From: Irineochytrium annulatum
Lineage: Eukaryota; Chytridiomycota; Chytridiomycetes; Chytridiales; Chytridiaceae
Assembly (NCBI GenBank): GCA_027600665.1
Contig: JADGJL010000400.1
Span: 1 to 22,514, forward strand
DNA: 22,514 bases
Reading direction: 5' to 3'
Part shown: positions 11,501-20,639 of the stretch, piece after piece
Position numbering within the stretch: the first letter of the stretch is position 1
Layout: each line of letters opens with the position of its first letter
Translations under genes and position numbers: made by a program
Notes under the pieces: generated by a model
Told to the model about the DNA's origin: nothing
Seen by the model: only the letters and a program-made list of their open reading frames with translations
The model's database searches: none

Positions 11501-14500
11501 ATCGAAGATCCACTGCTCTCGCGGCTTCTCTTCGTATGAAGAAACTGCTTCACCAAGCAATGACCGCAGAGTCTTTCTCATCGAGTCGACAAGACGATTA
11601 AGCCACACCTCGACCGGACCAGTACATTCGCACTTTTCTATGAAGGCGACATATTCTTCTTGCTATACTCTCTTAGTATTAAGCGATCAAAAATGCGGAG
11701 TTACCTGAGAGTACATTCCGATAGCGGTTTTTGTAAACTCGCCGTTGGCGTTCGTCTCAAACTCAAGCCGGGCAATACTGTCAAAGAGTTTTGGAAGGTG
11801 GATTGCAACTGCTTGGGGCAGGTTACCCTTTGCCAAAATGTCAAGCAGATCCGACGCAGAAACAAAGTAGAATCTCGGGAAAGCAAGGCGCTTTGTTTCC
11901 AAATATTCCGCTAATGACTTCTCGCACAAAGCAAGTTGACTCTGTAAGTGCTCAAGCTTCTCGTAAAGACCTTCTTTCATGCACGCTTCCACGCAGTTCG
12001 GCGTCGATGAAGCCTCCAGGGTTAAAGCTTTATACGCTGAGTCAATCCCATCGAATCTCTTCGAATCATCCGGAAGCTGGGCTCGAATGTCTTCGGATCC
12101 CATAAATATGTTCTCCAAGTGACTCCATGTCTTTTGTACTTCTAGCCACAGGGTAACTACTGAGTCGACAGTAGATAGAATGTTCTGCCACTTCATAATT
12201 TGTGTCTCGAAGTGAGCCACGTACTAGTTGATTGTTAGATATTGTAACTTAAGGCACCATGCTTACTTTTGAAGACATCATGTTCTGAAGCATGACCTGG
12301 TTGTCCTCCAGCGTTTCAATAAGCTCCTCAGACGACTGCAACAAGGCTGTTTTCGTAGACTCGTGAATTTCGTAGGTAAACTCCATCGACGCCCAAGTCT
12401 TCGATAAATCATTAAGCACCTTCTCCATAGCCAACTCTTTCGTTGCCCTATCGACAATGACTTTAACGTCGTCCTCGTATTTGTACAGTTGGAGGCTGAG
12501 AAGGTCCTGGAACTTCATGTCCTGAGTCAAAACAAAAGTGACTCCCGTAGTTTTCATTAGCTGCTTCCAGTGGCGGTCCCGGATAGCATTACTCCTAAGC
12601 TCTCCTACAGCGCGCAAACTAGTGACCATATCCTTCACCATCTGGTCAAGACCGTTGTAAACATCCCAGCCTTTGATTTCTCTGTCCATACGACGAAGTT
12701 CTTTTGATAGGTCTCTACACCGGGTCTCCATCAGATCGATGTCGATTTCCATCCAAAGCGTCATTCTCCACTCCTGGAACATGAAAGTGACGAGAGAAAC
12801 GACATCCCAGACTGATTTCAGCATCCCGATATCTCGCCTGCAATCCGACAGTTGCCTGTACGTCGGAACGTTGAGCTCAAAGAGCTCGCACGAGTTTTTT
12901 AAAGCGGCCGCCTCCGTCTCCATGGCAAAGACATCCATGTGGCAAAGATCGATGATATCGTAAGATTTATCAGGTCCGATTTCAAATTTGAACGGCGCCT
13001 TCTTTCGGAAGTCTTAAGAGGTGCGTTAATGAGGCGGCTATTGATTTGCAATATACCTTCACGAAATTGATGGTTTCGTGACTCAAATTTGTTGCATTTC
13101 TGCTGCAAGACGTCGACCTCTTTCGCTTGAAGAGGGGCGACGTGGTCTTTGATCGAAACCGATAGCTTTTTGCACTCAGACCATTCCTCGGGCAAGTCAT
13201 TCAACAATTTATGAATCTCCTCAGGCATTTCGACGCCAAATTGCCTGAGAAGGTTAATGGTTTTGCGCAGCGGCTCGAACATGTGATCAATGCTAAGAGA
13301 TCGATGCTTGATCGCGTGCAGAAGACCCATTGCGGAAACAAGGCCATTGTAATCCCCCTCCTCAATCTTGCCCTGTAATCCCTTTTTGTTTTGCTTCACG
13401 AACTTATTCAGCTCGTTAAGGGTATTGACGGAGTCGTCCGATAGGTATTTTGTTAAAGTGTAACTCCATTTCTTGACGACAACGTTCAAAGACTGTTTCA
13501 TCGGCCGAGCGTCGACTTTAAACCACGATTGGAAAACCACCTCCGGGTCAATGGCCATAATCGTCTTATGAATGCCCTCGAACTTGCGAATCTCGCCTTC
13601 GAACTTTTCCAGCTGAACGAACTTCTCGTCGACATTCTCGTCTTTAATGTCTTTTCCTGCAGAGAGGAAGTTCTTCATGTACTCTTGCCGGTTTTCCTAC
13701 AAGACCGTTAGAAAAGCTAACATGGCAAGTTGACAGCGCTCTTACCGTCCAAAGGTATGAAAATTGCTCGTACCCATCTTTAAAGCCGGTGCAATCCTCG
13801 AGAATAACTTTAATTCTGTCAAGAATTTCTACCCTAAGTGTGTCCAGCGTCTCGTCCTGCTTCATTTCGCCGAGATAGGTTTCATTCTCAATCTCCATTT
13901 GCCTCAGCCTCTTCGAGTTCTCCTCTGCGGACGTATGTTCCAGCTCATCTCCGCTATGCGTTGCATCGTCCGAGCCAGCACCGTTAGCGGAAGAACCGAT
14001 AGGTTTCGGCGCCGGAATAGATTCTACACGCGCAATGCGGGGCATTAGAGACGCAACTGTGTAAATATCTTCCAAGAGGTCGGAGGCGATCCACATCAGG
14101 CTGTCGGGTGCGTCTGGAGAAATTTGATATCAGCCCTGCACAAATTGCTTGCACACAGACCTTCCTCCATTCCTGGTGTGAAGACGAGCATCTCATTTTC
14201 GAGTTCCAGCTTAGCTTCTAAGAGCGGCCCGAGTTCCTTGCCCGCCATCCTATCGCGATCCATGTTCTCGGCAAGATACTCCAGACTGGTTTTGATCGTA
14301 TTCCAGAACCCCTCCTTCACGAGCCCATCAATGTACCGGAGATAATTCGCCCACATCTCCGAGTCCTCCTCCACATCCAAAAGCACCCGCGTTTGATTGA
14401 CGAGCGAGTGGATCGTTTGGCCGTCCCTCTTAATCATTTCGTACGCGGTTGTCAGCTTCACATCCTTCTCCTCCAGATTCAAGAGCTTCTTGCCGTCCTT

Positions 14501-17269
14501 CCTGTCGATGAGCGGAGATTTGAACCAATCCTTCATGGTCTTCTGGATTTGATTGACGTTATTTTTCGTCACTTGGAGGATTGAATTAAGGTTGCCGACG
14601 GTGTTCGAAATCTGTACTATGTAGTCATCAATTGTGTCGGATTTCCAATTAAGGTCCGTCAAGGCCGTCTCCATCTGGTTGTCAATCTGCAGAATCTTCC
14701 CTTCAATCAAGGGCCGTTCAACGTCTAAGACGCCGGTCCGAATGGAGTTATACTGCACGGCGATGTGATCCAAGGAGAAGATATACCGCCGGAACACCTC
14801 AGCCTTCGAGTAAATCGTCGCCGCGGTCTCGGGCGGGTCGACCTGCAGAGCCTCGAAATACTTCACCTCCCTGAGAAGAGCGACGACCTTCGGATCAAAG
14901 TTGACCTCGATGAGACCGCTGTTTCGGATCAGTAGCGGCTTGTTTAGGTTCGCCTCCGACTCGTCAATGATCGTCTCTGACCACCGGTTAAAGACGGAGC
15001 GCTCGTAGTTCTCGAGGAGCTCGTATAGCTCATTAAACTTCGTCTTCACCATCGTTGCTTCCTCGCTGTTCATCACGCTGTGGTTCAACTAAGACAGGAA
15101 AGTGAGCTACAATTTAAGTGGTTTGATGCGTACCGTTTTCAGCTTCTCCATCGCCTTGCCGATACGATCTTTAAGCTCATGGGTCCACGCGACGGCGCCC
15201 GTCACAGGGGCCATGTTATAGTGTATAGGAGGGCAGTCCTTGAACTTCAAGAAGATCGCATTGACGTTGTCCAGGTCCTGCGAGTACGATTTAAGTAGCG
15301 AGAAGTACTTTTTCTCAAAGTCATGCTGTATCGTCGGTCTGCTAAGGAGACCCGCGAAGGACTCTAGCAATCTGAAGCAGGAGTGGACACCGGAGCAGTC
15401 GTCGAAGGCCTGGCACAGAATGGTCCCGATCCGGCGATCGAGGTCCGTTATGACCGTGTGAAACTTCGCGAGGTCGATTTCGAAGTCGAGAAGGCCGATG
15501 TTGAGGACATCATACTTCAATTTGCTGAAACCGCTCAAAGCCGCCGTGAACTCCGTGTAAATTTCAGCAACTTGGTTACTTAAAATCTTCCCCTGATCCC
15601 TTCTTAGCATATTGAATTGATTGATGTTAAAACAAACCTTTGTACCCCCAATTTCGATCTTCTCCAACCGATTAAACTCAATAATTGAGTCAAACAGGTC
15701 CAAAATTTGCTGCACTCTGGCGACGAATTTGTCTAACCGCGCGAACACAATCTTCGTATCGTAGTTCCACGGCCGCTCTGACTCCGCCAGCTGCGTCTTG
15801 TTCTCAAAGTAAACTTCCTTAAACGCCTTGCAGACGCGCAAGACGATGCGGATCCGCTCAGCCGCCTCCTCCGGCTCGGAAGTAAACAGCTCGGCGGGCT
15901 GGATGAACGATCGGGCCTGCTCAATGATGTCGTTACAAATTTCCCTTAAAATCACGGTGATCCGATTCGGCGTGTTGTAAAATTTGGAGTGCTTCCAAAT
16001 AAGGACGAGCGCCCTCATCATCGCCGGGAAAATTTGAGCTAGTTCAAGGAAGTCCGACGCCCCCGTTAATCTCTCAACGCAGGGGCGGAGAGATTTCAAA
16101 TACGTGCTGATATCGGAAGCTTCGTTCAGAGCTAAAATTCCTCTATTAGCGCTTGCCTAGCAGTTCAATCACAATGCTCCTGCTTACCGAAGACGACCTC
16201 ATTAAATATCATCTTAAACGCCGGGAAGTACGTGCTCTTGGACGCCTCTAGCACCTTGCACATCTTCTGAATTTTCTCATCCGTCAACTGCTGATGGATG
16301 GACTTCAAATTCGCCGCCTTTGCCGCCCAGAAGTCGATCTCCACCATCGGTCCGGGGTCCAGCCCCTCATCCAATGGAGCGGCCGAGCTGCTCTTGATGA
16401 CTTCCTTAATCTGGTGCGTCCAATCGATCACGGCAGACTCTAGTGTATGCAAAATGGATTTGTCCGCCTCCGTGTTGAGTTTGGCCCCATGGGGCAAGGG
16501 GAGCATCGTTTTACCCTGGTTACCTATCAGCCTCCCGCAACGGAAAGGATTTCTACGCACCTTCGACTTTCCCGATATCACGTAAACGGCACCGTTGAGC
16601 TGATGAAAGTGCCTCAACACGTCGTTCGCCACGACCTCGGGCCAGGACTCTAAGTTCTTCGGGTTGGTAAGGAGAGGCAAATAGACCTCCTCCAACAACG
16701 TCGACAAGAACTCCAGGGGATTAGATGACAGATCCCCCATCGTCAACGACGTGTCGAGCTCACTCCCTAGGGGCTGTCCGAGGTTTGTCTTCAAAAAGTA
16801 GACCGACTTCTTCTTCAAAAAAGGAGGGAAGTCGACGGCGGGCATTAAATCCTCTTTCTGGTTGAGATAAAACAAGAGCGTGTTGAACTCTTGCTCGAGG
16901 AAATGATTCAAGATCTCTCTGAAAAGTACGAGTAAAGCCGTCAGCATGCACTCCTTAGTTCAGCGAATCCCCCAATAATGACAGCAATCTTGATCATAAA
17001 TGCAAGAAAGAATTCCCGCGTCCCGAGGAGCAACTGTAGCGCGATAGAAATAAGCACAATAATTACATGTTTTCCGGGATTGTGATCATCTTCTTCCAGC
17101 GATCCCCCTTCAGCTTCAGTGCATTCAGCACCTTGTCCTCGAACCAGTTCACCCGCGGATCAACATGTATCTGGATCTCCTCGGTCTCCCCGTCCTTATC
17201 CTTCTTCCCCTTCGGCGTGGTCGGGGCCTTTCCCTCGGGGGGAGCATCACTCTTAGTCTCTGCCACCAT
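2541..17269 (-). CDS. outer-arm axonemal dynein heavy chain, beta type (DNAH9/11/17 group)
   Basis: Complete gene, 4535 aa in 23 exons: 17067-17269, 16188-16918, 15134-16131, 14161-15088, 13746-14113, 13057-13696, 12267-13012, 11705-12223, 11019-11662, 10240-10976, 9549-10195, 9289-9504, 8865-9246, 8660-8821, 8509-8612, 7990-8466, 5887-7948, 5633-5841, 5476-5593, 3883-5426, 3743-3828, 2768-3688, 2541-2706. Every join is in phase and the total is 13,608 nt including TAG. The first ATG (17269) has G at +4. The protein is the ATPase motor of the flagellar outer arm. Visible in order: tail; linker with HWKQL (about 1437); AAA1 P-loop GPAGTGKT (1922-1929) and Walker B CFDEF (1972-1976); AAA2 GNGGTGKS (about 2203); AAA3 GNAGCGKT (2530-2537); AAA4 GVGGSGKQS (2873-2881); stalk; AAA5/AAA6; C-terminal domain. 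The C-terminus ([14 protein letters not shown]...WTFNLKT) and the length are typical of the beta class (family members are roughly 4460-4570 aa). Assignment to this class rather than the gamma class rests on these motifs. Confidence 0.95.
5842..5886 (-). other. 45-bp dynein intron that is stop-free and in frame
   Basis: This intron (donor GTAAAC, acceptor TTCTAG) interrupts the conserved LQG...WIK stretch leading into AAA5. Removing it gives LQGVTWIK, the expected family sequence. It is 15 codons long with no stop. If retained it would insert a hydrophobic segment ([15 protein letters not shown]) without breaking the frame. None of the other introns of this gene is both a multiple of three and stop-free. 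Confidence 0.7.
6176..7168 (-). other. dynein stalk and microtubule-binding domain
   Basis: Within the large exon 17 of the dynein gene, residues about 3095-3215 form a long charged heptad-like coiled coil (starts near [20 protein letters not shown]). Residues about 3216-3325 form the compact microtubule-binding domain (contains [20 protein letters not shown] and NKEKID). Residues about 3330-3425 form the returning coiled coil ([18 protein letters not shown]). This is the standard antiparallel stalk between AAA4 and AAA5. The whole stalk sits on a single exon, while the flanking AAA modules are cut by introns. Confidence 0.85.
16919..17066 (-). other. first dynein intron, 148 bp
   Basis: The donor GTAATT follows the codons for TIPEN, and the acceptor TTTTCAG precedes A-GAG-ATC, giving an in-phase Ile codon (AT|A). 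It is about three times longer than any other intron in the gene (39-61 bp). It is therefore the only dynein intron with room for regulatory sequence. I see no specific element in it. Confidence 0.75.
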
Positions 17270-17469
17270 GACGGCCGGCGGATGCGGTTGCGATCCGGGG
17301 CGTTACGGTGTGCGGGCGGGCCTCAGCTGGATTGCGGAGCCCTCGCGCGGTCGCTCCGAGGCGGATGTCAAATTACGGCTTGTTGAACTCCGCTTGCTGC
17401 GTATGCTTTGGGAGATGAAATCAATATCCATAAATATTCCCACTGCATTGAAAAGTACGACTTATTTCA
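17270..17469 (-). promoter_or_regulatory. upstream region of the dynein gene
   Basis: About 200 bases separate the dynein ATG from the putative polyadenylation signal of the upstream glucosyltransferase. The half next to the ATG is GC-rich and the distal half is AT-rich. The promoter and 5' UTR of the dynein gene should lie here or overlap the upstream 3' UTR. No TATA box or other defined element was identified. Confidence 0.35.
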
Positions 17470-17475
17470 TTTATT
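17470..17475 (-). terminator. possible polyadenylation signal of the glucosyltransferase gene
   Basis: AATAAA on the minus strand (TTTATT on plus) lies about 205 bases past the stop codon at 17678-17680, in AT-rich DNA. It is the first such hexamer I find downstream on that strand. The local AT-richness makes a chance match possible. Confidence 0.35.
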
Positions 17476-17677
17476 TAATTTTTAAGTCATGGACGGCAAT
17501 TGCAAAAGTCGCAAACGGTTAGCGCTTCGCGACAAATAAAATAAATCATAAATGAATATATAGAGAAAACAGGAAAGACAGGCCAGGAGAGAATTAGAAC
17601 TACAATGCGTCCCCGTCTTGAAGAAAAAACATTGACGCATGTACAAGTACAAACAAAGAATAATAAATGCCTTCCTA

Positions 17678-19560
17678 TCACATCACAGCAGTCCGCCGCC
17701 TGACTCCGGAGTCTTCGGTATTCTCGTAATCACCAGGCTTTCTTGTCAGGTTCCCGATTGGTGCGCCATTTCCATTCAGTGGTGCCTCACCGCCCCCAGC
17801 CACCCTGTTCCCAATCGCCACGAACATCGAATGCCATACGTCCGACAGCGCTAGCGACTGACCAGATAGCGAACGCTTGGTGAATAAGCTCGCGACGTGC
17901 ACCCACAGCGGCTCGCGCTCGCCGCTTGGGCGAACCTCCTGTCCCGCGGATTCCGACCCCCGACCCTCTTGACTACCCCCACCACCATTCTCGAACATGG
18001 GCTGCTGCTGTTGCGACCGTCGCCTCTGCCCACCGCTGACGAGTTCCGTTAGGAACGCCAGCCCGAAGAACACGCTCGCGACCGCGCTGAAGCACACCAT
18101 TCGCAACGACCTCGCGTACGTGACAAGTGGGTGCCCGTACACCCTGTCGCGCTCGAGCGCCTGGCTGCTCGTGTTGCCTCCGTCCACCGCGGCCATGTCC
18201 TTCTTGACACCCATCAAAATCTTGAGCGACTCAACCGCCGATGTCGTTGGCGCTGCCTCCTCGACCGTACCGTCGTTCTTGAGCCTGAAGAGCGCGCCGC
18301 GCCACTCGACCGTGCTGCCGGCGCACGCGTAGAGGTACACAGGCAGGGCCGTCACCTCTCGCACGTACCACGACACCGTGAAGCCAATAACATCGGACAG
18401 CGTTGACGGGTCGAGGGTGGAGGCGTTGATCAGGTCGATGGCAAACCAGAGGGCCATGTGGGCGAGGAAGAATGGTGTGGACGGGACATCCCATAAATTG
18501 TTGAAGGCGAAGGCCCCGATTAGGCCGCAGACGATCGATTCGGTGAAGGGCTCAAACAGTGTCGCGCCGACGACTGTGTACTTGCGGATGCGGGTCCAGC
18601 GAGCGCGGCGCTTAAAGTAGTCGAGAAGGCTGAGGTTGCCGAGGGGCTGAACGGCCACGTCGCCTGTCATCAGGTGTCGCCGCTGCTGGTTGAAGATGGT
18701 GTGGCCGATGATGTTGTCCTCGGACATGAACTGGGCGAAGCGCTGAAGACCGCCAACGGCCTCGAGGCTTGACTTGCGGAAGATATTTGACTTGCCGATA
18801 ATGCAGCTAGTAATGGCGGCCTTGTTGATCGTGATATAGAGCTTTGCATGGATGGTGTTTAAAAACGCACGCTCTACCATAGAGCCGAAGCCGTTAGGCC
18901 GGACGCCGATAGGTATGTGGTGCACTAGGCCGACCCTCGGGAGGCAGATCAGGTCTACCGAGCGACCCAGAATCCCCTCGTTGACAAACACATTGCTGTC
19001 TAGAATCCAAACGATATCGAATTTCGAAGTGTCGTAGCCGCGGACCAAGTTGTTGATTTTCGGGTTGACCCCAACAACAGATTCACCTGGTGGAATTTCG
19101 TTAAAATATGACCTGGCAAAGATGAGCTCAAGTAATAGCAACCGATTATCAATCGTGCGTCCACATGAGGAAACTCTCGCTTCAAGTCACGGACCACCTC
19201 AATCGCCGGGTCCTTTTCCGACGCCACAGAGAAGATGAGCTCGAATCGAGGGTAGTCTAGTCGAAAGGACGACGCCAGATTTTCCCTCAAGTTTGTGTCC
19301 ACGCCCTTCAAGGGCCTCAAGATTGACACACCGGGAACCTGCGACGCCGGAAGCCTCGCTGACTTGGACTCTGGCAATCGCTTGTACCTTGCCGCGCTGG
19401 CGTATCGTCGCCGGTGAGTAACCAAAGAAGAATCGCTGCAAACCAACACTCACATTATGAGCAAGCTCGCGGTGGACAGGGCCATGATGGCGGCCCAGAC
19501 GAGGAAGGCCGCGACGGCGGGCAGGAAGGCCAGCATTTCGAAGGCACGAGCAACGTCCAT
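17678..19560 (-). CDS. ceramide glucosyltransferase (GT21), 589 aa
   Basis: Three exons join in phase: 19454-19560, 19143-19396 and 17678-19086, with introns of 57 bp (19397-19453) and 56 bp (19087-19142). The enzyme transfers glucose from UDP-glucose to ceramide at the Golgi/ER membrane, making glucosylceramide. An N-terminal membrane anchor (about residues 9-35) is followed by PGVSILRPLKGVD (57-69), SEKDPAIEV (95-103), the conserved VNPKINNL (127-134), ILDSN with D150, MSEDN with D244, and the RRARW form of the (Q/R)xxRW motif (280-284). The spacing of these catalytic landmarks matches the family. C-terminal hydrophobic segments follow (near FFLAHMALWFAIDLINA, VIGFTVSWYVREV and MVCFSAVASVFFGLAFL). 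About 150 further residues, with Gln and Gly runs, make it longer than animal homologues. The only in-frame ATG is at 19560. It lies upstream of the dynein gene on the same strand. Confidence 0.92.
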
Positions 19561-19775
19561 TGAAATCAGAGGGTCCAAGGAAGATCGAAGTGCGCTCGAT
19601 TCGACCGAGGACAATCGACCAGGGTGCGGTCCGGACGGGGTGCTTCGCAGAGCCACGCTGCGCGCCAAGCGACGACAGCTTCACAGGAAAAAGACGCGAA
19701 CTGGCTTGAAAAAGCGGCTTGAAGTTTTTGAGACGGGAACCGCTACAACCTGCAGGACCGCGGACATACCAAGGT

Positions 19776-19790
19776 TTGACCTTGGGTCAA
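19776..19790. promoter_or_regulatory. inverted repeat TTGACC-N3-GGTCAA
   Basis: Perfect 6-bp half sites with a 3-bp spacer. It lies about 220 bases upstream of the glucosyltransferase start. The layout resembles a dimeric transcription-factor site, but the factor is unknown. Confidence 0.35.
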
Positions 19791-19835
19791 GGATGGTTGG
19801 TAAACCCCCAAAAAAAAACAACCCAGGGTCAGAGC

Positions 19836-19847
19836 GGTCACGTGACC
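19836..19847. promoter_or_regulatory. 12-bp palindrome GGTCACGTGACC (E-box core)
   Basis: A perfect 12-bp palindrome centred on CACGTG, about 280 bases upstream of the glucosyltransferase ATG. The inner GTCACGTGAC is the form preferred by bHLH factors of the yeast Cbf1 type and by animal TFE/USF factors. Location and symmetry suggest a working site; the cognate regulator here is inferred. Confidence 0.45.
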
Positions 19848-19875
19848 TATAACATAATGGGAGGTAGAAGCATCC

Positions 19876-20031
19876 ATGAAAGGCACCTGGGACAAATACT
19901 GCATGCATCCCGTCGCTGAAACGCTCATGGCCGGCGGATGTGTATGCAAGTGTGCTACGTTTGGGGAGAAGAAGCTGGAGAAGATAGCCACGAACCGCCT
20001 TTCGACATGCACTACTTCAACGTCCATCTGA
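19876..20031 (+). CDS. small Cys-rich ORF, 51 aa, unidentified
   Basis: ATG to TGA. The product contains DKYCMHPVAETLMAGGCVCK followed by a further CAT, so it carries a C-x-C-x-C cluster, and then a Lys/Glu-rich stretch. The overlapping plus frame 19938-20189 is also protein-like (contains HEPPFDMHYFNVHLRTHK and ANIGAYLAPRG). The two may be one gene with a frameshift, or a gene with an intron I could not place. No family recognised. It is divergent from the glucosyltransferase. Confidence 0.3.
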   Translation: MKGTWDKYCMHPVAETLMAGGCVCKCATFGEKKLEKIATNRLSTCTTSTSI

Positions 20032-20189
20032 GAACGCACAAGGAGGAGGCGAAAGAGGGCGAGCTTAAGCCGGCGAACATTGGCGCTTATCTTGCTCCCC
20101 GAGGGTGCGGCTTCAGTTCAGTCCCATCTGTCTACTGTTCGCAACGGGATGGTTTCGGGTCGGGATCAAAAAAAAACGGGTTGGTTTAG
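19938..20189 (+). CDS. overlapping plus-strand ORF, 83 aa, unidentified
   Basis: The frame from ATG at 19938 to TAG at 20187-20189 has C/G-biased third positions through about codon 55 (to about 20105). It then enters low-complexity GGGAT-rich DNA that is unlikely to be coding. The first part could continue the Cys-rich ORF at 19876 after a frame change. I do not recognise it, and only one of the two frames can be correct over the overlap. Confidence 0.25.
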   Translation: MCMQVCYVWGEEAGEDSHEPPFDMHYFNVHLRTHKEEAKEGELKPANIGAYLAPRGCGFSSVPSVYCSQRDGFGSGSKKNGLV

Positions 20190-20345
20190 GGCAGGATCCG
20201 AACTCGGAGCCGAATAGTCAGCGGAATGAGCACTGTTCCCGCTACCGTCCCAACGGGATCGGATTTTTTTGGGCTAAGTCCCGGAGCCGTCCCGCCATGT
20301 CCGGATGACCGGGATCCCCGCATAAACTGGGAATTCCGACGTCCC
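20130..20345. repeat. GGGAT/CCCG-rich low-complexity segment
   Basis: Short words of the type CGGGAT, GGGTCGGG, GGATCC and GTCCCG recur on both strands. There are two direct copies of CAACGGGAT (near 20142 and 20249) and A-runs or T-runs. Subterminal regions of hAT-type DNA transposons often look like this. I could not find matching terminal inverted repeats with an 8-bp target duplication, so the transposon reading is only a suggestion. Confidence 0.35.
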
Positions 20346-20639
20346 GAAAAAAAAACATGCTGCAAATGTTGATTTTTAGCTTTTTTTATTGTTTAGAGCT
20401 TGCCAGCTGCCAAAAGAAAATCACATTGGAAGTTTGGATTTGTGTTTGACTACTTTAGTTTTAAGTACGTTCTTTATGAGTTCCCTTATCGTTCCATCTG
20501 TTCTGGTAGTGTTGGTTGGCATAGAATGAGAATATTTGCTAATTACTCCTCGGTCAGTTTTACTAACCCAGGGTGTCCGGTAGGAGGCTTCAAAAAAGTT
20601 GACCAAGGGTAGACTTGATATAAGTGTTAGTGGGAGGAC
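20346..20639. other. AT-rich spacer, no gene seen
   Basis: This stretch is AT-rich with a run of A at about 20346. The minus strand is open through much of it (20421 onward), but the protein-like quality fades here, so I treat it as run-on from the remnant to its right. Confidence 0.35.

Larger units (their letters stand above)
19561..19875. promoter_or_regulatory. divergent upstream region of the glucosyltransferase
   Basis: This 315-bp region lies between the glucosyltransferase ATG (minus) and the first ATG of a small plus-strand ORF. It contains two strong inverted motifs (19776-19790 and 19836-19847) and a run of nine A at about 19810. If the plus-strand ORF is real, this is a bidirectional promoter; otherwise it is simply the glucosyltransferase promoter and 5' UTR. 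Confidence 0.45.

Noticed and set aside
14096..14160. Apparent premature stop in the dynein reading frame near 14096
   Set aside because: A 47-bp intron (14114-14160, donor GTCTGT, acceptor CTCCAG) restores the frame and the expected family sequence, so this is not a lesion.
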